Shown here: positions 39,773 to 49,662 of the stretch, one piece after another
Position numbering within the stretch: position 1 is the stretch's first letter
Layout: each line of letters begins with the position of its first letter
Assembly (NCBI RefSeq): GCF_022539665.2
Contig: NC_081340.1
Span: forward strand, 6,261,357-6,325,356
DNA: 64,000 nt
Direction of reading: 5' to 3'
Source: Daphnia carinata
Taxonomy: Eukaryota; Arthropoda; Branchiopoda; Diplostraca; Daphniidae
Translations under genes and position numbers: made by a program
The notes under the pieces: generated by a model
Seen by the model: the letters and a program-made list of their open reading frames with translations, nothing else
Databases searched by the model: none
What the model was told of the DNA's origin: nothing

Positions 39773-40490
39773 GGGGAGGGTGGGCGCAATTGGAACACGC
39801 GGCAATTGAAACAAAAATTCTACCACTTAAAGTATGTAAGAGATTTTGTTTAAAAAATTTGAACTAACGGGAATTAGGGTTCTACATTTTTAGAAAAAAT
39901 TGGAGGCTTTAGAATCTAAAAGTTTTCGAATTATCCCAGAAAATTGTTTTTTGACTGTCCATTTGTTGTTTTTTTGCAGACAATTTTTTCGTTTTCACAC
40001 TGAAAACGATGGAGAAAATCATTAAAAAAGGTCTCCAATCATTCGTCATTCATTAAGCTATAAGTTGATCACATTAATTTTTTTCTAGCTTAACTTTATC
40101 ATCTATAAAAATTAAAACTCCGAGAAGACCCATGGTCGGAGCAATTGGAACACCCTATTCCAATGAATGAGTATCCCTGATTCTGAGATATCGTCATTTT
40201 AGTTTTTTCCTAAAACGCGGGAGCTCTCTTATGGGAAAACCCACGTTTCAATTGCCCAGACGCCCTGTTTCAATTGCCGAGTAGAATTGGCAATTGAAAC
40301 AACTTGGGGTACCTCCGGTTTTTTACTCATAGCACATATTAAACTTTGCCGAACCCACCCAAAAAAAAATACTGTTATGTAGCTGAGATAACTGGCTACA
40401 AATCTATATATTTTTTACTTTACTTTGACGATTTTTGTAATCGTACGGATCAAAAATAAGGTTTGTGTTCCAACCACGCCCACCCTCCCC
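39773..40490. mobile_element. MITE-like non-autonomous DNA transposon (TA target duplication)
   Basis: The 718-bp element starts GGGGAGGGTGGGCG and ends with its exact inverse complement CGCCCACCCTCCCC. The inverted match continues imperfectly through TTGGAACAC, about 26 bp in all. Both ends are flanked by TA (39771-39772 and 40491-40492), the target duplication of Tc1/mariner-type transposases. No ORF of transposase size is present. Inside, the motif GCAATTGAAAC or GCAATTGGAAC recurs in both orientations (near 39,788, 39,803, 40,139, 40,247, 40,269 and 40,290), as subterminal repeats often do. The right end is 38 bp downstream of the paralog B stop codon, so it probably lies in that gene's 3' UTR. 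Confidence 0.72.
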
Positions 40491-40528
40491 TACTTAACAA
40501 TAAATAAAAACAAGTTTAACGTTAACAT

Positions 40529-42201
40529 TTACAGGACCCGAATTACACGAACAAATGATGACATGCAAACTAGTATGCAAAGTAGCAGTACTACGAAGTT
40601 ATTGTTGTAGCTTGCCGAAGGCCCGCTCTCATTAACGGTGTGGATCTTACTGCCACATTTGGTTTCATTCATGATGGTGTTTAATAATCCTCGAACGATA
40701 TCTTTGACGGTGCTCCAAGGGTTGGTGCACTGCTCAAACACTCGGACGATGCACTTGTTACTGTCTTCATGAATCCTTTGCACATAGCACCCCGTTAAAA
40801 AAAGATGGTAAGTGTGATATTGATTAGTTTTTTTTTTTTTTACTCTAATTTGTACCTGCAATACTCGTTCTGAAAAATAGAGTCATTTCCTTGCAGTAGA
40901 GTGAGGAAAGAATGTCGCAGTTGAAAGCAATCAAGGATGTCCGTGTCGTGCGGTTCCTTTAGACACTCGGTGCCGCCCCCAGCAACGAACGCTAGTGATG
41001 CAAATGGGTAAGAGCTTTCAATAAGAGGTGAAGACGAAAAAAAAAGTCTGTGTTTTAAACATTTGCTACGTGCGAACGAAGAGCCAAAATGTACTTACTA
41101 ACGATGCGATCTCCGTCGTCTTGGCAGGCGTAGTTCAGCGCGCCTGACAACGCGTATCCAAGCGATTGTAAATCGTGATCGCCCTGGACGGCCGTACAGC
41201 CTTTGAGTGCCACAATGAACGACTGAATGCATTGCTCAATGTCTGGTATGTGACTGTTTATATATATATAGCAAGGACACATTTATTTCGACCAGTTCCA
41301 TGTACTTTATGGAGCCCATATCTAACTCTATATGTGATCTGAATACTTATTGCATAGGCTCGTAATGGGCGCATCATTCATGTGCGTTGTCGTCCTATTG
41401 CCGGACAGAATGCGAATCAGCAGGTCATCGCTCTGCTTCTCGATCTGATCGGCGAAAAAAATCCTCTCCAAACAGACGCCGGTCTGGGCCCATTGATCCT
41501 GCGACCATGACACAGTAGCTGTATTATTTATTTCTTCCTTTTATTTGTCGATATATGTATGCACACGTTAAAAAAAATTTTTTTTTTTTTCTTTCTACTG
41601 TGTGGTCAATGATGGTACCGGCAAGCAGAAGAGCCATAATCGAATAATGTAGTACCTTGACGCGGCGCACTGCCTTCGATCCGTAGTTTTGCATGCACCG
41701 ACGTAGGAACGCATCAACGTCAGAATAACTTCCAAGCGGTTGCACGGAAGCGACCGAGTTATTATCCAACGTATCACCAACGCCTAATGTTAACCGTAAG
41801 GAAAATTTAATCTGTAAAATCGATCATCGCTCTCTCTCTACCTATTGAATGGTTTAACCGAAACTTTTTTTCTATGATTAAATAGGATTGCCCGTTGTTT
41901 GATGGAGGAAACCACAAAACTGGATACGTGCTGGCCTCTAGCGATGCCACTAACATCATCCCACAAGCCATTTGTTTTGCTCCAACCCAAAAGTTGGTTC
42001 AGTTGATTGCAGTTAACTTTCATTACTTGGTAATGAATTTCGTTATCGATTTCACGTCTAAAGTGAAAAGCAACAACAGCAACCAAAAAAAAAAAAAATA
42101 ATGTTCTGACCGTGATTTGCAGCCGAAGCGAAACTGTTGAAAAGTAGAAAGTTCAATCCTAATGGCACGCACATTAATAATGAGCACGAGATGCGTCCCA
42201 T
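40529..42201 (-). CDS. DUF1397 / 27-kDa hemolymph glycoprotein-like protein, paralog B
   Basis: Six exons on the minus strand: 42201-42111, 41783-41656, 41498-41347, 41253-41099, 40991-40856 and 40775-40529. Phase is kept throughout, giving 302 aa. Residues 1-27 form a signal peptide (SLLMCVPLGLNFLLFNSFASA). The core carries the DUF1397 (PF07165) signature: FLRRCMQ, GVCLER, SLCN, EQCIQSF, KGCTAV, YACQDDGDRIV, then FVAGGGTECLKEP and ILDCFQ, followed by EYCR, NKCIVRVFEQC and NETKC. Family members are abundant insect hemolymph glycoproteins and related secreted proteins; the molecular function is unknown. Several NxS/T sites (NRT, NDS, NET, NES) are present. Unlike the soluble hemolymph proteins, the C-terminus ends in a strongly hydrophobic stretch (FVVLLLCILVCMSSFV), suggesting a membrane or GPI anchor. 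The exon 4 acceptor could also be placed 11 nt later, but that breaks the frame. Confidence 0.85.
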
Positions 42202-42229
42202 GACGATCGGACAGCGAAAACAGTCGACT

Positions 42230-42235
42230 AACTGA
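42230..42235 (-). promoter_or_regulatory. Candidate initiator of DUF1397 paralog B
   Basis: TCAGTT on the minus strand, 29-34 nt upstream of the paralog B ATG; it matches the arthropod initiator and the equivalent site of paralog A. The implied 5' UTR is very short. Confidence 0.35.
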
Positions 42236-42687
42236 CTCGCTTGGCACTCCGTTCCCGACTAGTAATTGCGGCTTGACGTCAATTGAATTGTGCTGTGATG
42301 GCACTAATGCGGATTTGTTGTTCCGTACCTTGGTGCGGTGGTGGCCACTTCCTACCGGAAGACGAACTTTGTAACGTCAGAGCTGCTCCAACGATTCTTA
42401 CAAAGAGGATATGGAGGATATTTTTCCGAACTATATCGGGTCTGCTTGCTACAGTTTCGAAAAATAAGCAATGCGGCGTTCTTACTTGCTTCTTGTTCGT
42501 GAATGGGTAAAACCAGGAGTTACGGATGCACGTCTTCCTGTTGAGTTTTTTTAGGGCATTGTTGTTTAATTGATGGGGCGAAAGAGAAGGACAAAATGAG
42601 TCTAGTTTTCCTTGAAACTTTGAGCATCAATAAGCGTCTGCATGACAATGTCTTAATGTTTTGTTTTGCAACTGTTTTGAATCCCAG

Positions 42688-43198
42688 GTCACACGATCCT
42701 TGGGTTCCCATGTTCCCTTTTTCGGAGTTCCGTTGTACCTTCAGAACAGTAAGTACATTGTCTTTGCAATAGATTCTTTAATTTTATAAGCCTAAAGTTT
42801 TCCATTGTAATGTTTAGTCTTGCGCATCCATGGCCTTTACCTACACCGAAGTCCTTCACCAAAAGAGGCTTTGAAATCATTGGCTTTGGGCAGTGCCCTT
42901 CGTTTTAAGTATCTTGACATGCTGCTCTTACTGGACGCCAAGACGAACAGAGTCCCCACGATTGATGCAGCTAGGTGCAGACGCCAATCTAAATATTTCC
43001 ATGTACGTTAGATGGTCAGCCTGATGAATGAGTTTGCATCGAGGCAAAGTTTTATTTGGTTTTTAAAAACACACTTTCTAGTGCTCCAAAGTCCCAGCTG
43101 CAAGGGACGTGTCCAGTCCTTGTCGGATTATTTCTTACCAAAATGCGGAAAATCTTTCTAGAAAGCGACTCGACGTAGCTAGTGGCCCCATTTGCTAA
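42688..43198 (+). CDS. Unrecognised three-exon coding fragment (3' part of a gene)
   Basis: Three segments read as one frame when spliced: 42688-42748 (acceptor ATCCCAG, donor GTAAGT), 42818-43002 (acceptor TGTTTAG, donor GTACGT) and 43082-43198 (acceptor TTTCTAG, stop TAA). The introns, 69 and 79 nt, are typical in size for this genome. The 119 residues include SHVPFFGVPLYLQN, SPSPKEALKSLALGS, RFKYLDMLLLLDAKTN, ARCRRQSKYFHCSK and SRKRLDVASGPIC. No family is recognised. The first segment starts at an acceptor, so upstream exons should exist; the open frame at 42,283-42,510 does not join in phase. It borders a repeat-rich island, so it could be the end of a real gene or of a decayed transposon gene. 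Confidence 0.35.
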
Positions 43199-44790
43199 GG
43201 TGTCAGTTTCACCTTGCTCTTTTGGTTTTCTATCTTAGTCTGCTATTGGTTTTTCTATTGTTGTTGTTCACCAGAATCCAAATGCTGCACTTCTTTTGTG
43301 TTACATTTCTCACATGTTCCATATTATTTCGGACGAAGGTAATTTTTCCCGGCTTGACGAATCGATATCAAACAGCTTGAAGCCAAGCGTGACACCTGTC
43401 TTCGCTGAAGGGTGTTTCTCGGATAGCAAACAACAAGTAACTCGCTGAATAGGAACAGTTTTGAACTTTGAAATTTAATCTAACTTAGACCGTACTTCAA
43501 TATTATTACAAATGCGAAAAGATTGCCTTTAAATTACGAAGAAGTGCTGAATGTGGCACATGTACGAATCGTGAATTAAAAGGAGAGCGTCGACATGTGA
43601 CGCTGAAACTCGCTCACTTCATTGACGTTATGGTGAACAGTCTACAAAGCGTATTATTAATTTACCGAAGACCACGTTACAATATTACTACAGGTGAACA
43701 CAGGTAATCTTTAAACTACGAGGAAAAATAGAGAAAAATGTAGAATGGCTCCTGGCTCGACGGTTGAATGAAATGAATCAAATTACTATGTCTCTTATTT
43801 ACAATTTTTCTTTTAGCTCCGAGTCTAATTCAAATGCGTAGAATATGCATAGAATAGTACTAAGTGTTTCCCGTACTTTAATTTTTAAAAACTTGTACTG
43901 CCATTAGGGACAAATCTCCCTCCCGTAATTACGACATAAGCTCAAAAATTAAACGCTGGTTCTGAATAAAATATTAATTTTCCTATTATTTAAGCGGTTT
44001 TAAATTAAATCAAATCGCCTGGTTTCCCACATCCACCTTTAGTATGAATAACTCATAGCAATATATTGGTTTTTGAAAAAATAAATTTAAAAACAGGAAA
44101 AGTCGGGCTTATTTTGTCGTCCTTATTTTTAAACCTGTGTGGAAGGGCTTATTTTGTCGTAATAAACCTGTCTGAACTTTTTCTCGCTAGATGGCGATAC
44201 GGGATCTATTGTTTTGCGAGAAAATTTCTCTTATGTTTGTGTTCCATAGCTGTGTGGCTGGAACGAAGGTTGATGGTACGAGAATTGGTGGGATCAAACC
44301 CTGAGTTGCCCTGGTGAAATCTTGGGCATCACCAGTAACGTTTTGGCTAAAATGAAGAAATCCGTTTCGATGTTGGCTTCGGTAAAAGCAAGACTTTTCA
44401 GGTTTCATATTTTAAAGTTTACTTTGATTTCGACCATTTCTTCGATGTATTTTAGTATGAGGGCGAAATCACTGGCGTAAGTGAGTTCATCATTATGAAA
44501 AAACCAATGTCGATTAGAACTCGAGTTACTTTATTACCACTTCAGCGCCACCTGATATCCATGGGGCAATAGCAAGTTTCGGCACTAGAGGACCGTGGCC
44601 TCCACAGGGTACTAGGCGTGAGTATATCTAGCGACTCATCCTGAGACTGTTTCTTCTATAATTATAAAAGACATCCTGTGCATCTCACCAATTGAATTCT
44701 GAAATTACCTAATAGATTAATATCTTCAAGCAAGGATCAGTTTCAGGATTTAAAGCCTTCAGCAATTACAACAATAAGCTCATATTTAAA
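43199..44790. other. AT-rich stretch without a recognised gene
   Basis: No coding gene supported. It lacks the long homopolymers of the flanks and contains two diverged copies of a sequence around CAATATTATTACA (43,498 and 43,680) and a tRNA-like promoter sequence at 44,241-44,310. Probably repeat-derived. Confidence 0.4.
44241..44310 (+). other. tRNA-like (SINE-head-like) sequence
   Basis: A segment has a box-A-like TAGCTGTGTGGCTGG and, about 40 nt later, GGGATCAAACCC, a near match to the box B consensus. Cloverleaf pairing is poor, so this is not a functional tRNA. It resembles the internal polymerase III promoter of a tRNA-derived SINE. No A-rich tail was fixed. Confidence 0.3.
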
Positions 44791-44791
44791 T

Positions 44792-45260
44792 TGTTGTCCA
44801 AAATTTCTACAACCATGACTTCTTCCTAAAACCTATGCAGTATGATATGCTTGACAGGTGAGTGTTACACCAACATCCCATATATACCAATTATCTGCCT
44901 TATTCCAATTTATTTCTTTTTTAGGGGACAAGCATAAACTATGCCATTTCCACATGTGAGACACATGGAAATGGCCTGGCAGAATGCATACACCATTGTG
45001 CTTGCTCATCTTGGCCTTCCCTTGTGTTGTCACCATAGACGAGTTGCCTTGCTTTAACAGTTGTACTGAAGAAGAATTATTAGGCAAAATATTAAAAGGT
45101 GATACCATATTGTGTATGCTCCTGTTGATATGTTTTAGAATGCTGATGCATAAGGAGAACTCTCTGGAATTTGTTATCAAGCTGGAAAGGTTTCAAAAAA
45201 AAGTTACATACAGGTAACAGCTCATTAATCACGTCAGTATGCTGGCCCAAAGTTAAATTA
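44792..45260 (+). repeat. Outer inverted repeat, left arm
   Basis: The sequence from TTGTCCAAAATTTCTACAACC to about TCAGTATGCTGGCCC is found in inverse orientation at 49,663-50,360. Identity by eye is roughly 85-90 percent over aligned parts. The right arm has about 230 nt more in its middle, so the left arm has lost, or the right gained, that block. Confidence 0.75.
44984..45217 (+). CDS. Small orphan secreted-peptide-like ORF, left copy
   Basis: The 77-codon ORF starts with a signal-peptide-like segment (MHTPLCLLILAFPCVV), followed by a motif shared with the inverted copy: DELPCFNSCTEEELLGKILK. A hydrophobic stretch (LLLICFRMLM) and a basic end (LERFQKKVTYR) complete it. The stop follows directly after a donor-like ACAG/GTAACA (donor at 45,213), so the true protein may continue in another exon. 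The inverted copy at 49,956-49,698 keeps the frame with a handful of mostly conservative changes, and a decayed third copy lies near 45,880-46,080. The family is not recognised. It may be a gene or a conserved part of a mobile element. Confidence 0.35.
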   Translation: MHTPLCLLILAFPCVVTIDELPCFNSCTEEELLGKILKGDTILCMLLLICFRMLMHKENSLEFVIKLERFQKKVTYR

Positions 45261-45298
45261 AGATTTAAATCCTATTATAGATTGTCACATCAGTGAGC

Positions 45299-46085
45299 AA
45301 GGTTCAGTTTAGGGATTGAGAGCCCTCAGCGACTATAACACCTAGCCCATATTCAAATTGTAGCACTTGATTGCTGCCACTGATTCTTCAAAATGCCTAT
45401 CTTGTATGGAATGCTTGACAGCCAAATGGTACTCCGACGTCACATAAATATCAATTGTTTACTTTATTTACATTTATTAAAAGTTTTTGAAGGAATGATT
45501 TAAACAAATGCCAAAGGTGAGACATGCTGGAAAAGCTTGATATGAATGTGTAGACATAGTTTTGGAATTCAGAGGTGCAGCCGGCTGTTGGGTAAAACTT
45601 CATTTAAATTTTGTTTCAATTCAATATGTTTTAGTTACTATTTGTGTGATTAGGCAAAGGATTGCGCCATCCAGGCAATGTGGATATTCTGCCATGTACA
45701 TGATAAACCAAGGATTCTTCGTCAACATGCAAGATGTTACTCCCTGGTAATGCTTTTCTGCTGAGTTTGCTTAGTTTTCTAATTTTAATTGTCAATGTTG
45801 TATTAGTAAACTACTGTTGGCAGAATAGCTGACACATTGGGAAAACGGTTATGGCAAGTGCGATGAATAAATCACCATAGGTCAGTTGTCTTGCCTTCAC
45901 AATTGCAACGAAGATGAATCATGGAGTTAAAAACATTAAAAGGTGGTACTATTTTAAATTTTTTAATTTTTTAAATTGGTGTTTCGCTAAGTGCTGATAC
46001 ATGTGTAGAACATGCTGGAATTCATGTCATCCTGGAGAGGACTAAAAAAACGAGCTTTATCCACGAAGCAGCTCATTAATCATGT
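45299..46085 (+). repeat. Diverged tandem copy of the outer-arm unit
   Basis: The order of landmarks in the left arm is repeated here in the same orientation: a GGTTCAG.TTAGGGATT start, TATGGAATGCTTGACAG, the TCTTGCCTTCACAATTGCAACGAAG segment that equals the CysPhe..SerCys motif region, the AAACATTAAAAGGTG junction and GCAGCTCATTAATCATGTC. The peptide frame is broken by stops, so this copy is decayed. An additional unmatched block separates the halves. Confidence 0.5.
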
Positions 46086-46739
46086 CCCAAACGATTGTCT
46101 GCGTCAGCCAGCAATCTTTCAATGGCTAACAAGCATTTAATAGTTTTGAAAATCGCGGTTTGCACTCCCTAAGGCGACATTCCTTAATCCCACCTGTCAA
46201 AAGATTTGAATGCAACCATTTTCTATTCTGAACTATCGCCTACGAAATTCTTTTTCCATAAAATGAGGTGATTTGAGGTTATAATGGAAATTGTCGTCAA
46301 GACTGCTGAGACCATGTACCTTCTTTACCTTCACGTTTAGTGATCAAAACAACCAACTATGTAACCTTTCTTTCTTTTTTAAGGTGCATGGAACGTCCAA
46401 TCGGAAAGCCCATGGAAGGTCTCTGTGGCCAACACGAAAGGTTCTCCCAAACTTTCGTATTCAAGTTTTAGCTATGGTGATCATTTGCAACTGCATAGCC
46501 TTTTAGAAGCTCCTGCCAGGAAGCTACAGGAATATGGCAGATGATGAATTTATGTACCATGTAAGCGATATCAATAAGAACGTTTTATGCTTATCTATGT
46601 TTTATTTTCTTAATTTAGATTAATAGCAATAGTGAGCCTGCAAAGGTTTCTGGTTGGGATGTGATGACGAAAAGTTATAATAATTTAAAGTACGGAATTG
46701 AATTTCCCTCCATCAGTCGCCTGTGTATTCCCGCGTATT

Positions 46740-47357
46740 ACGGTATTAATTATTTAAAAATTGAAGTGCATATCTGGGCTCCCTTCTTTTCTGAAGCCCC
46801 GTTTCCCCTTGACTCATAATAAGCCCGTAGGGGGTCATGCCCCTACTGTACGGTATATATAAAAACAACATATACCGAGGTTTGGAGGGCTCTGGCCGGA
46901 AAGGGGACGTGGGGTGCCGCTTCGTCCGATGATGTGTTCACGGAGGGTGACGTGGCTGCCCACAAATCCGAACTAAAGGTTAATCGCTCCTGTAAAAATG
47001 TTCCAAATCTTCAGCTCTTCTTCCGGCTTCTCTTAGCCAATCACCGGGTAATCTCCCCGGTGGGTCAACAAGGCAGTGTCTCCCCCTGCCTGGGTTGACG
47101 GCAACTTTTGAAAGGGCTATTGTGCCTTTTTAAAGTTGCAAAAATAATTGTGAAGTGCAGAGTATTGTCAATAAATTTTTTTTTATAAAATTTTTTTTGC
47201 AAAATTTGTTACTTTCGTTGTCTGTGTTAGCTGTGTTCACACATTACATTTATCAACTTTTTTCTTTGTGTTTTGCTTTATTTGTTTTTGTCACCTTTGA
47301 TGGTAATCCTTGTTTCCATTGGTTTATCGTTTATCTGTAAGTATTCAATTATTATTT
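46740..47357 (+). repeat. Inner inverted repeat, left arm
   Basis: About 618 nt recur as the inverse complement at 47,862-48,461 with only scattered changes. Internal small palindromes include CGGTATAT...ATATACCG (46,851-46,877) and ACCGGG..CCCCGGT (47,043-47,061). There is no long ORF. The two arms flank a 504-nt loop holding tRNA-like sequences. The arm could be one copy of a repetitive element whose second copy inserted in inverse orientation, or one end of a foldback transposon. Confidence 0.85.
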
Positions 47358-47444
47358 ATTACACTCTTTGAATTCTTCAACTTAGATTCAAGGAACAACG
47401 TGTAACATCTGGATATTTTTTAAGGTAATTTTGTATTTTGTTTT

Positions 47445-47512
47445 ACTCGTATGAGAACCGATCCCCAGACATTCAGCGTGCAACGCCGATGCTCAAACAT
47501 TGAGCTACGAGA
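47445..47512 (-). pseudogene. tRNA-Ala(TGC)-like pseudogene
   Basis: On the minus strand a 68-nt segment folds as a cloverleaf. The acceptor stem TCTCGTA/TACGAGT has 6 of 7 pairs, the D arm GCTC/GAGC has 4 pairs, and the anticodon stem TCGGC/GCTGA has 5 pairs including one wobble. The seven-base loop GTTGCAC has U33 and anticodon TGC (alanine). The T arm is degraded: the loop is ATCGGTT instead of TTCGANN and only the three inner stem pairs hold. It is therefore likely a pseudogene or the head of a tRNA-derived element. Confidence 0.5.
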
Positions 47513-47612
47513 TATATCTAAATATTTTATTATCGCATATCATATGTTATCGTCTAGGATGTTTATGCAGTCTTTCACAACTATATGTTTATCTTTCTAT
47601 TGCTTTCATAAG

Positions 47613-47685
47613 GTTCATAGCTCTGTGGTAGAGCCTTTAGCTGGGTTACCTGTTACCCTGGGTTCAAACCTCAGTAGATGTGTAA
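47613..47685 (+). other. tRNA-like sequence in the central loop
   Basis: D arm GCTC/GAGC with loop TGTGGTA, and a perfect five-pair T arm CTGGG/CTCAG with loop TTCAAAC, at normal tRNA spacing. The acceptor and anticodon stems do not pair. It fits a tRNA-derived SINE-like sequence with intact polymerase III boxes A and B rather than a tRNA. Confidence 0.4.
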
Positions 47686-47801
47686 AAATGAAGTAGAATA
47701 AATGTAGAAGAGTATATTGCAGAATTGCATTTCAGTTTTATTCTAAGTGTAAATGCAAGTCCACAAGTGACTAGAAAAAAAAGCCAACTTAAAATCATAT
47801 G

Positions 47802-47868
47802 ATTCGTGGCTCATTGGTAGAGCATCGGCGAGGTATGCCGAACATCCAGGGTTCGATCCGTGGATAAT
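47802..47868 (+). other. tRNA-like sequence with intact anticodon stem
   Basis: D arm GCTC/GAGC (loop ATTGGTA), a perfect anticodon stem TCGGC/GCCGA with loop GAGGTAT (no U33), and box B GGTTCGATCC. The T stem has a bulge and the acceptor stem does not pair. A palindrome ATCCAGGGTTCGATCCGTGG spans the T arm. Probably tRNA-derived and non-functional as a tRNA. Confidence 0.4.
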
Positions 47869-48461
47869 AATAGAATGCTTACAGATAAACGATAAACCAA
47901 TACCCGTCACCTTACCATCAAATGTGACAAAAACCAATAAAGCAAAACAAAAAGAAAAAATTGATAAATGCTAACACAGACAATGAAAGAAACGAATTTT
48001 GCAAAAAAATTTTATAAAAACAATTTTATTGACAATTCTCTGCACATTACAATTATTTTTGCAACTTTAAAAAGGCACAATAGCCCTTTCAAAAGTTGCC
48101 GTCAACCCAGGCAGGGGGAGACACTGCCTTGTTGACCCACCGGGGAGATTACCCGGTGATTGGCTAAGAGAAGCCGGAAGAAGAGCTGAAGATTTGGAAC
48201 ATTTTTACAGGAGCGATTAACCTTTAGTTCGGATTTGTGGGCAGCCACGTCACCCTCCGTGAACACATCATCGGACGAAGCGGCACCCCACGTCCCCTTT
48301 CCGGCCAGAGCCCTCCAAACCTCGGTATATGTTGTTTTTATATATACCGTACAGTAGGGGCATGACCCCCTACGGGCTTATTACGAGTCAAGGGGAAACG
48401 GGGCTACGGAAAGGAAGGGAGCCCAGATATACACTTCAACTTTAGAAAAATTTAATACCGT
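47862..48461 (-). repeat. Inner inverted repeat, right arm
   Basis: Inverse complement of 46,740-47,357 with scattered substitutions and small indels; the GC-richer block around ACCCACCGGGGAGATTACCC is essentially unchanged. It abuts the third tRNA-like sequence. Confidence 0.85.
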
Positions 48462-49474
48462 TTTAAATGAGAATGTGAATAAGTATGGAAACTCCATGTA
48501 GTGTATCCAATCATTATACTTTGTTCCAGACATTCCCCCAAACAAGGAACCTTTTGAGTATGTAGGAGTTAACCTTGCTCAACTCCGTTTCGTTGTAGAG
48601 AAAGTTGCCCTTTAGAAGAACAATTCAAGAATTAAATGAACGCGTATTTTTTGGTACGACTTTTCAAATGTTATCCAAAATGTTACCTTAAGCTTTTGTC
48701 ATATGGAATTCTCTGAACCTATGAAAGCGTATGGAAGTGGCTTCCTTTCATCACTGCCCTTGCTGCATTCTACAAGACAAGGTCTTCCAGATGAAATTGG
48801 AATCTGCACGGTTTTAAAAAAATAATAAACATTAGTTATATATCATCTACATATTCCCGCTGATGAACAGATATTCTTAATTACGATTGCTGCAGTGATT
48901 TTGCCGAAACTGGATGCTATTGAGCTGTTCTTCCGATTAAGCCGAAATCGTCGGTGAGATACATCGAGGAAGAAGCAGGAGCTCCAGAAAGCCCAACCTT
49001 ATTGAAAATGTAAGCATTAATATTTCTGACAAAAAATTAAGCCTGTTATAGCTTTCCATTTCTGATAAGAGGCATTCCCAGTATGATCATAATCATTCCC
49101 TATTTAATGAAAATGTGTTACATAATTATATATAGTTAGAAAAAACTTAATTTTTACTTACAAATTCAATTGTAAAAAGATGAATCTGGTTTTGAAAGGT
49201 TAATGCATAAACCTTAAGACAATCCTGGAATAGTTAAAAGATTAATTTCGACGTTTTTAATTGAAATAAATTTAAAAACATGTTCCCAATTTTTTCTTCA
49301 CAAAACTTTGCGTCGTTTACCGTTGCCTTAATAACTTGTCACCCTCTAAAAGCAAATAATACCTGGGCAGTTTCCTTGTATATTGATATTGATGACAGCT
49401 CGGCTAACAGTTGGTAAACCCTGAAGCAGGATGCAAGTTGAAAAGCAGTTATATTGCAGAAATTGTAAGAGTAC
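48462..49474. other. Stretch between inner and outer right arms
   Basis: It has short coding-like pieces without a convincing model. One at 48,531-48,615 (+), after a CAG acceptor, reads DIPPNKEPFEYVGVNLAQLR. Another at about 49,420-49,362 (-), between CTTCAG and a GTATTA donor, reads GLPTVSRAVININIQGNCP but misses the phase of the segment at 49,574-49,475 by one base. They may be remnants of a transposon or captured gene. Confidence 0.25.
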
Positions 49475-49574
49475 CTTTTAGGACGACCATAGGCCACTGT
49501 TCCTTGAGGTTCCGCATCACACTATACATCAACGATTTTACATATAGGGTGGGTTTGACAATGATATCATTTCG
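49475..49574 (-). other. Coding-like exon, possible transposase remnant
   Basis: After acceptor GCACTAG the minus strand is open for 33 codons to donor CTAAAAG/GTACTC. The peptide includes NDIIVKPTLYVKSLMYSVMR and NLKEQWPMVVLK. The W-P context with a preceding hydrophobic/basic helix is faintly like the region of P-element/THAP transposases that reads WKxP, but this is a weak resemblance only. Confidence 0.2.
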
Positions 49575-49662
49575 CTAGTGCATTGTTAGAAACCAGTTTT
49601 TTTTTTTGTCTTTTAAAGTTTAGATGTAGAGGCAATTATTTGGTATGCATCAATACGAGATA

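Noticed and set aside
47445-47868. Functional tRNA genes
   Set aside because: Each candidate has a broken T arm, anticodon arm or acceptor stem, so they were called tRNA-like or pseudogene.
46740-48461. Mitochondrial DNA insertion, suggested by AT richness and tRNA-like pieces
   Set aside because: The tRNA-like units carry nuclear-type A and B boxes and no mitochondrial protein or rRNA sequence is present.
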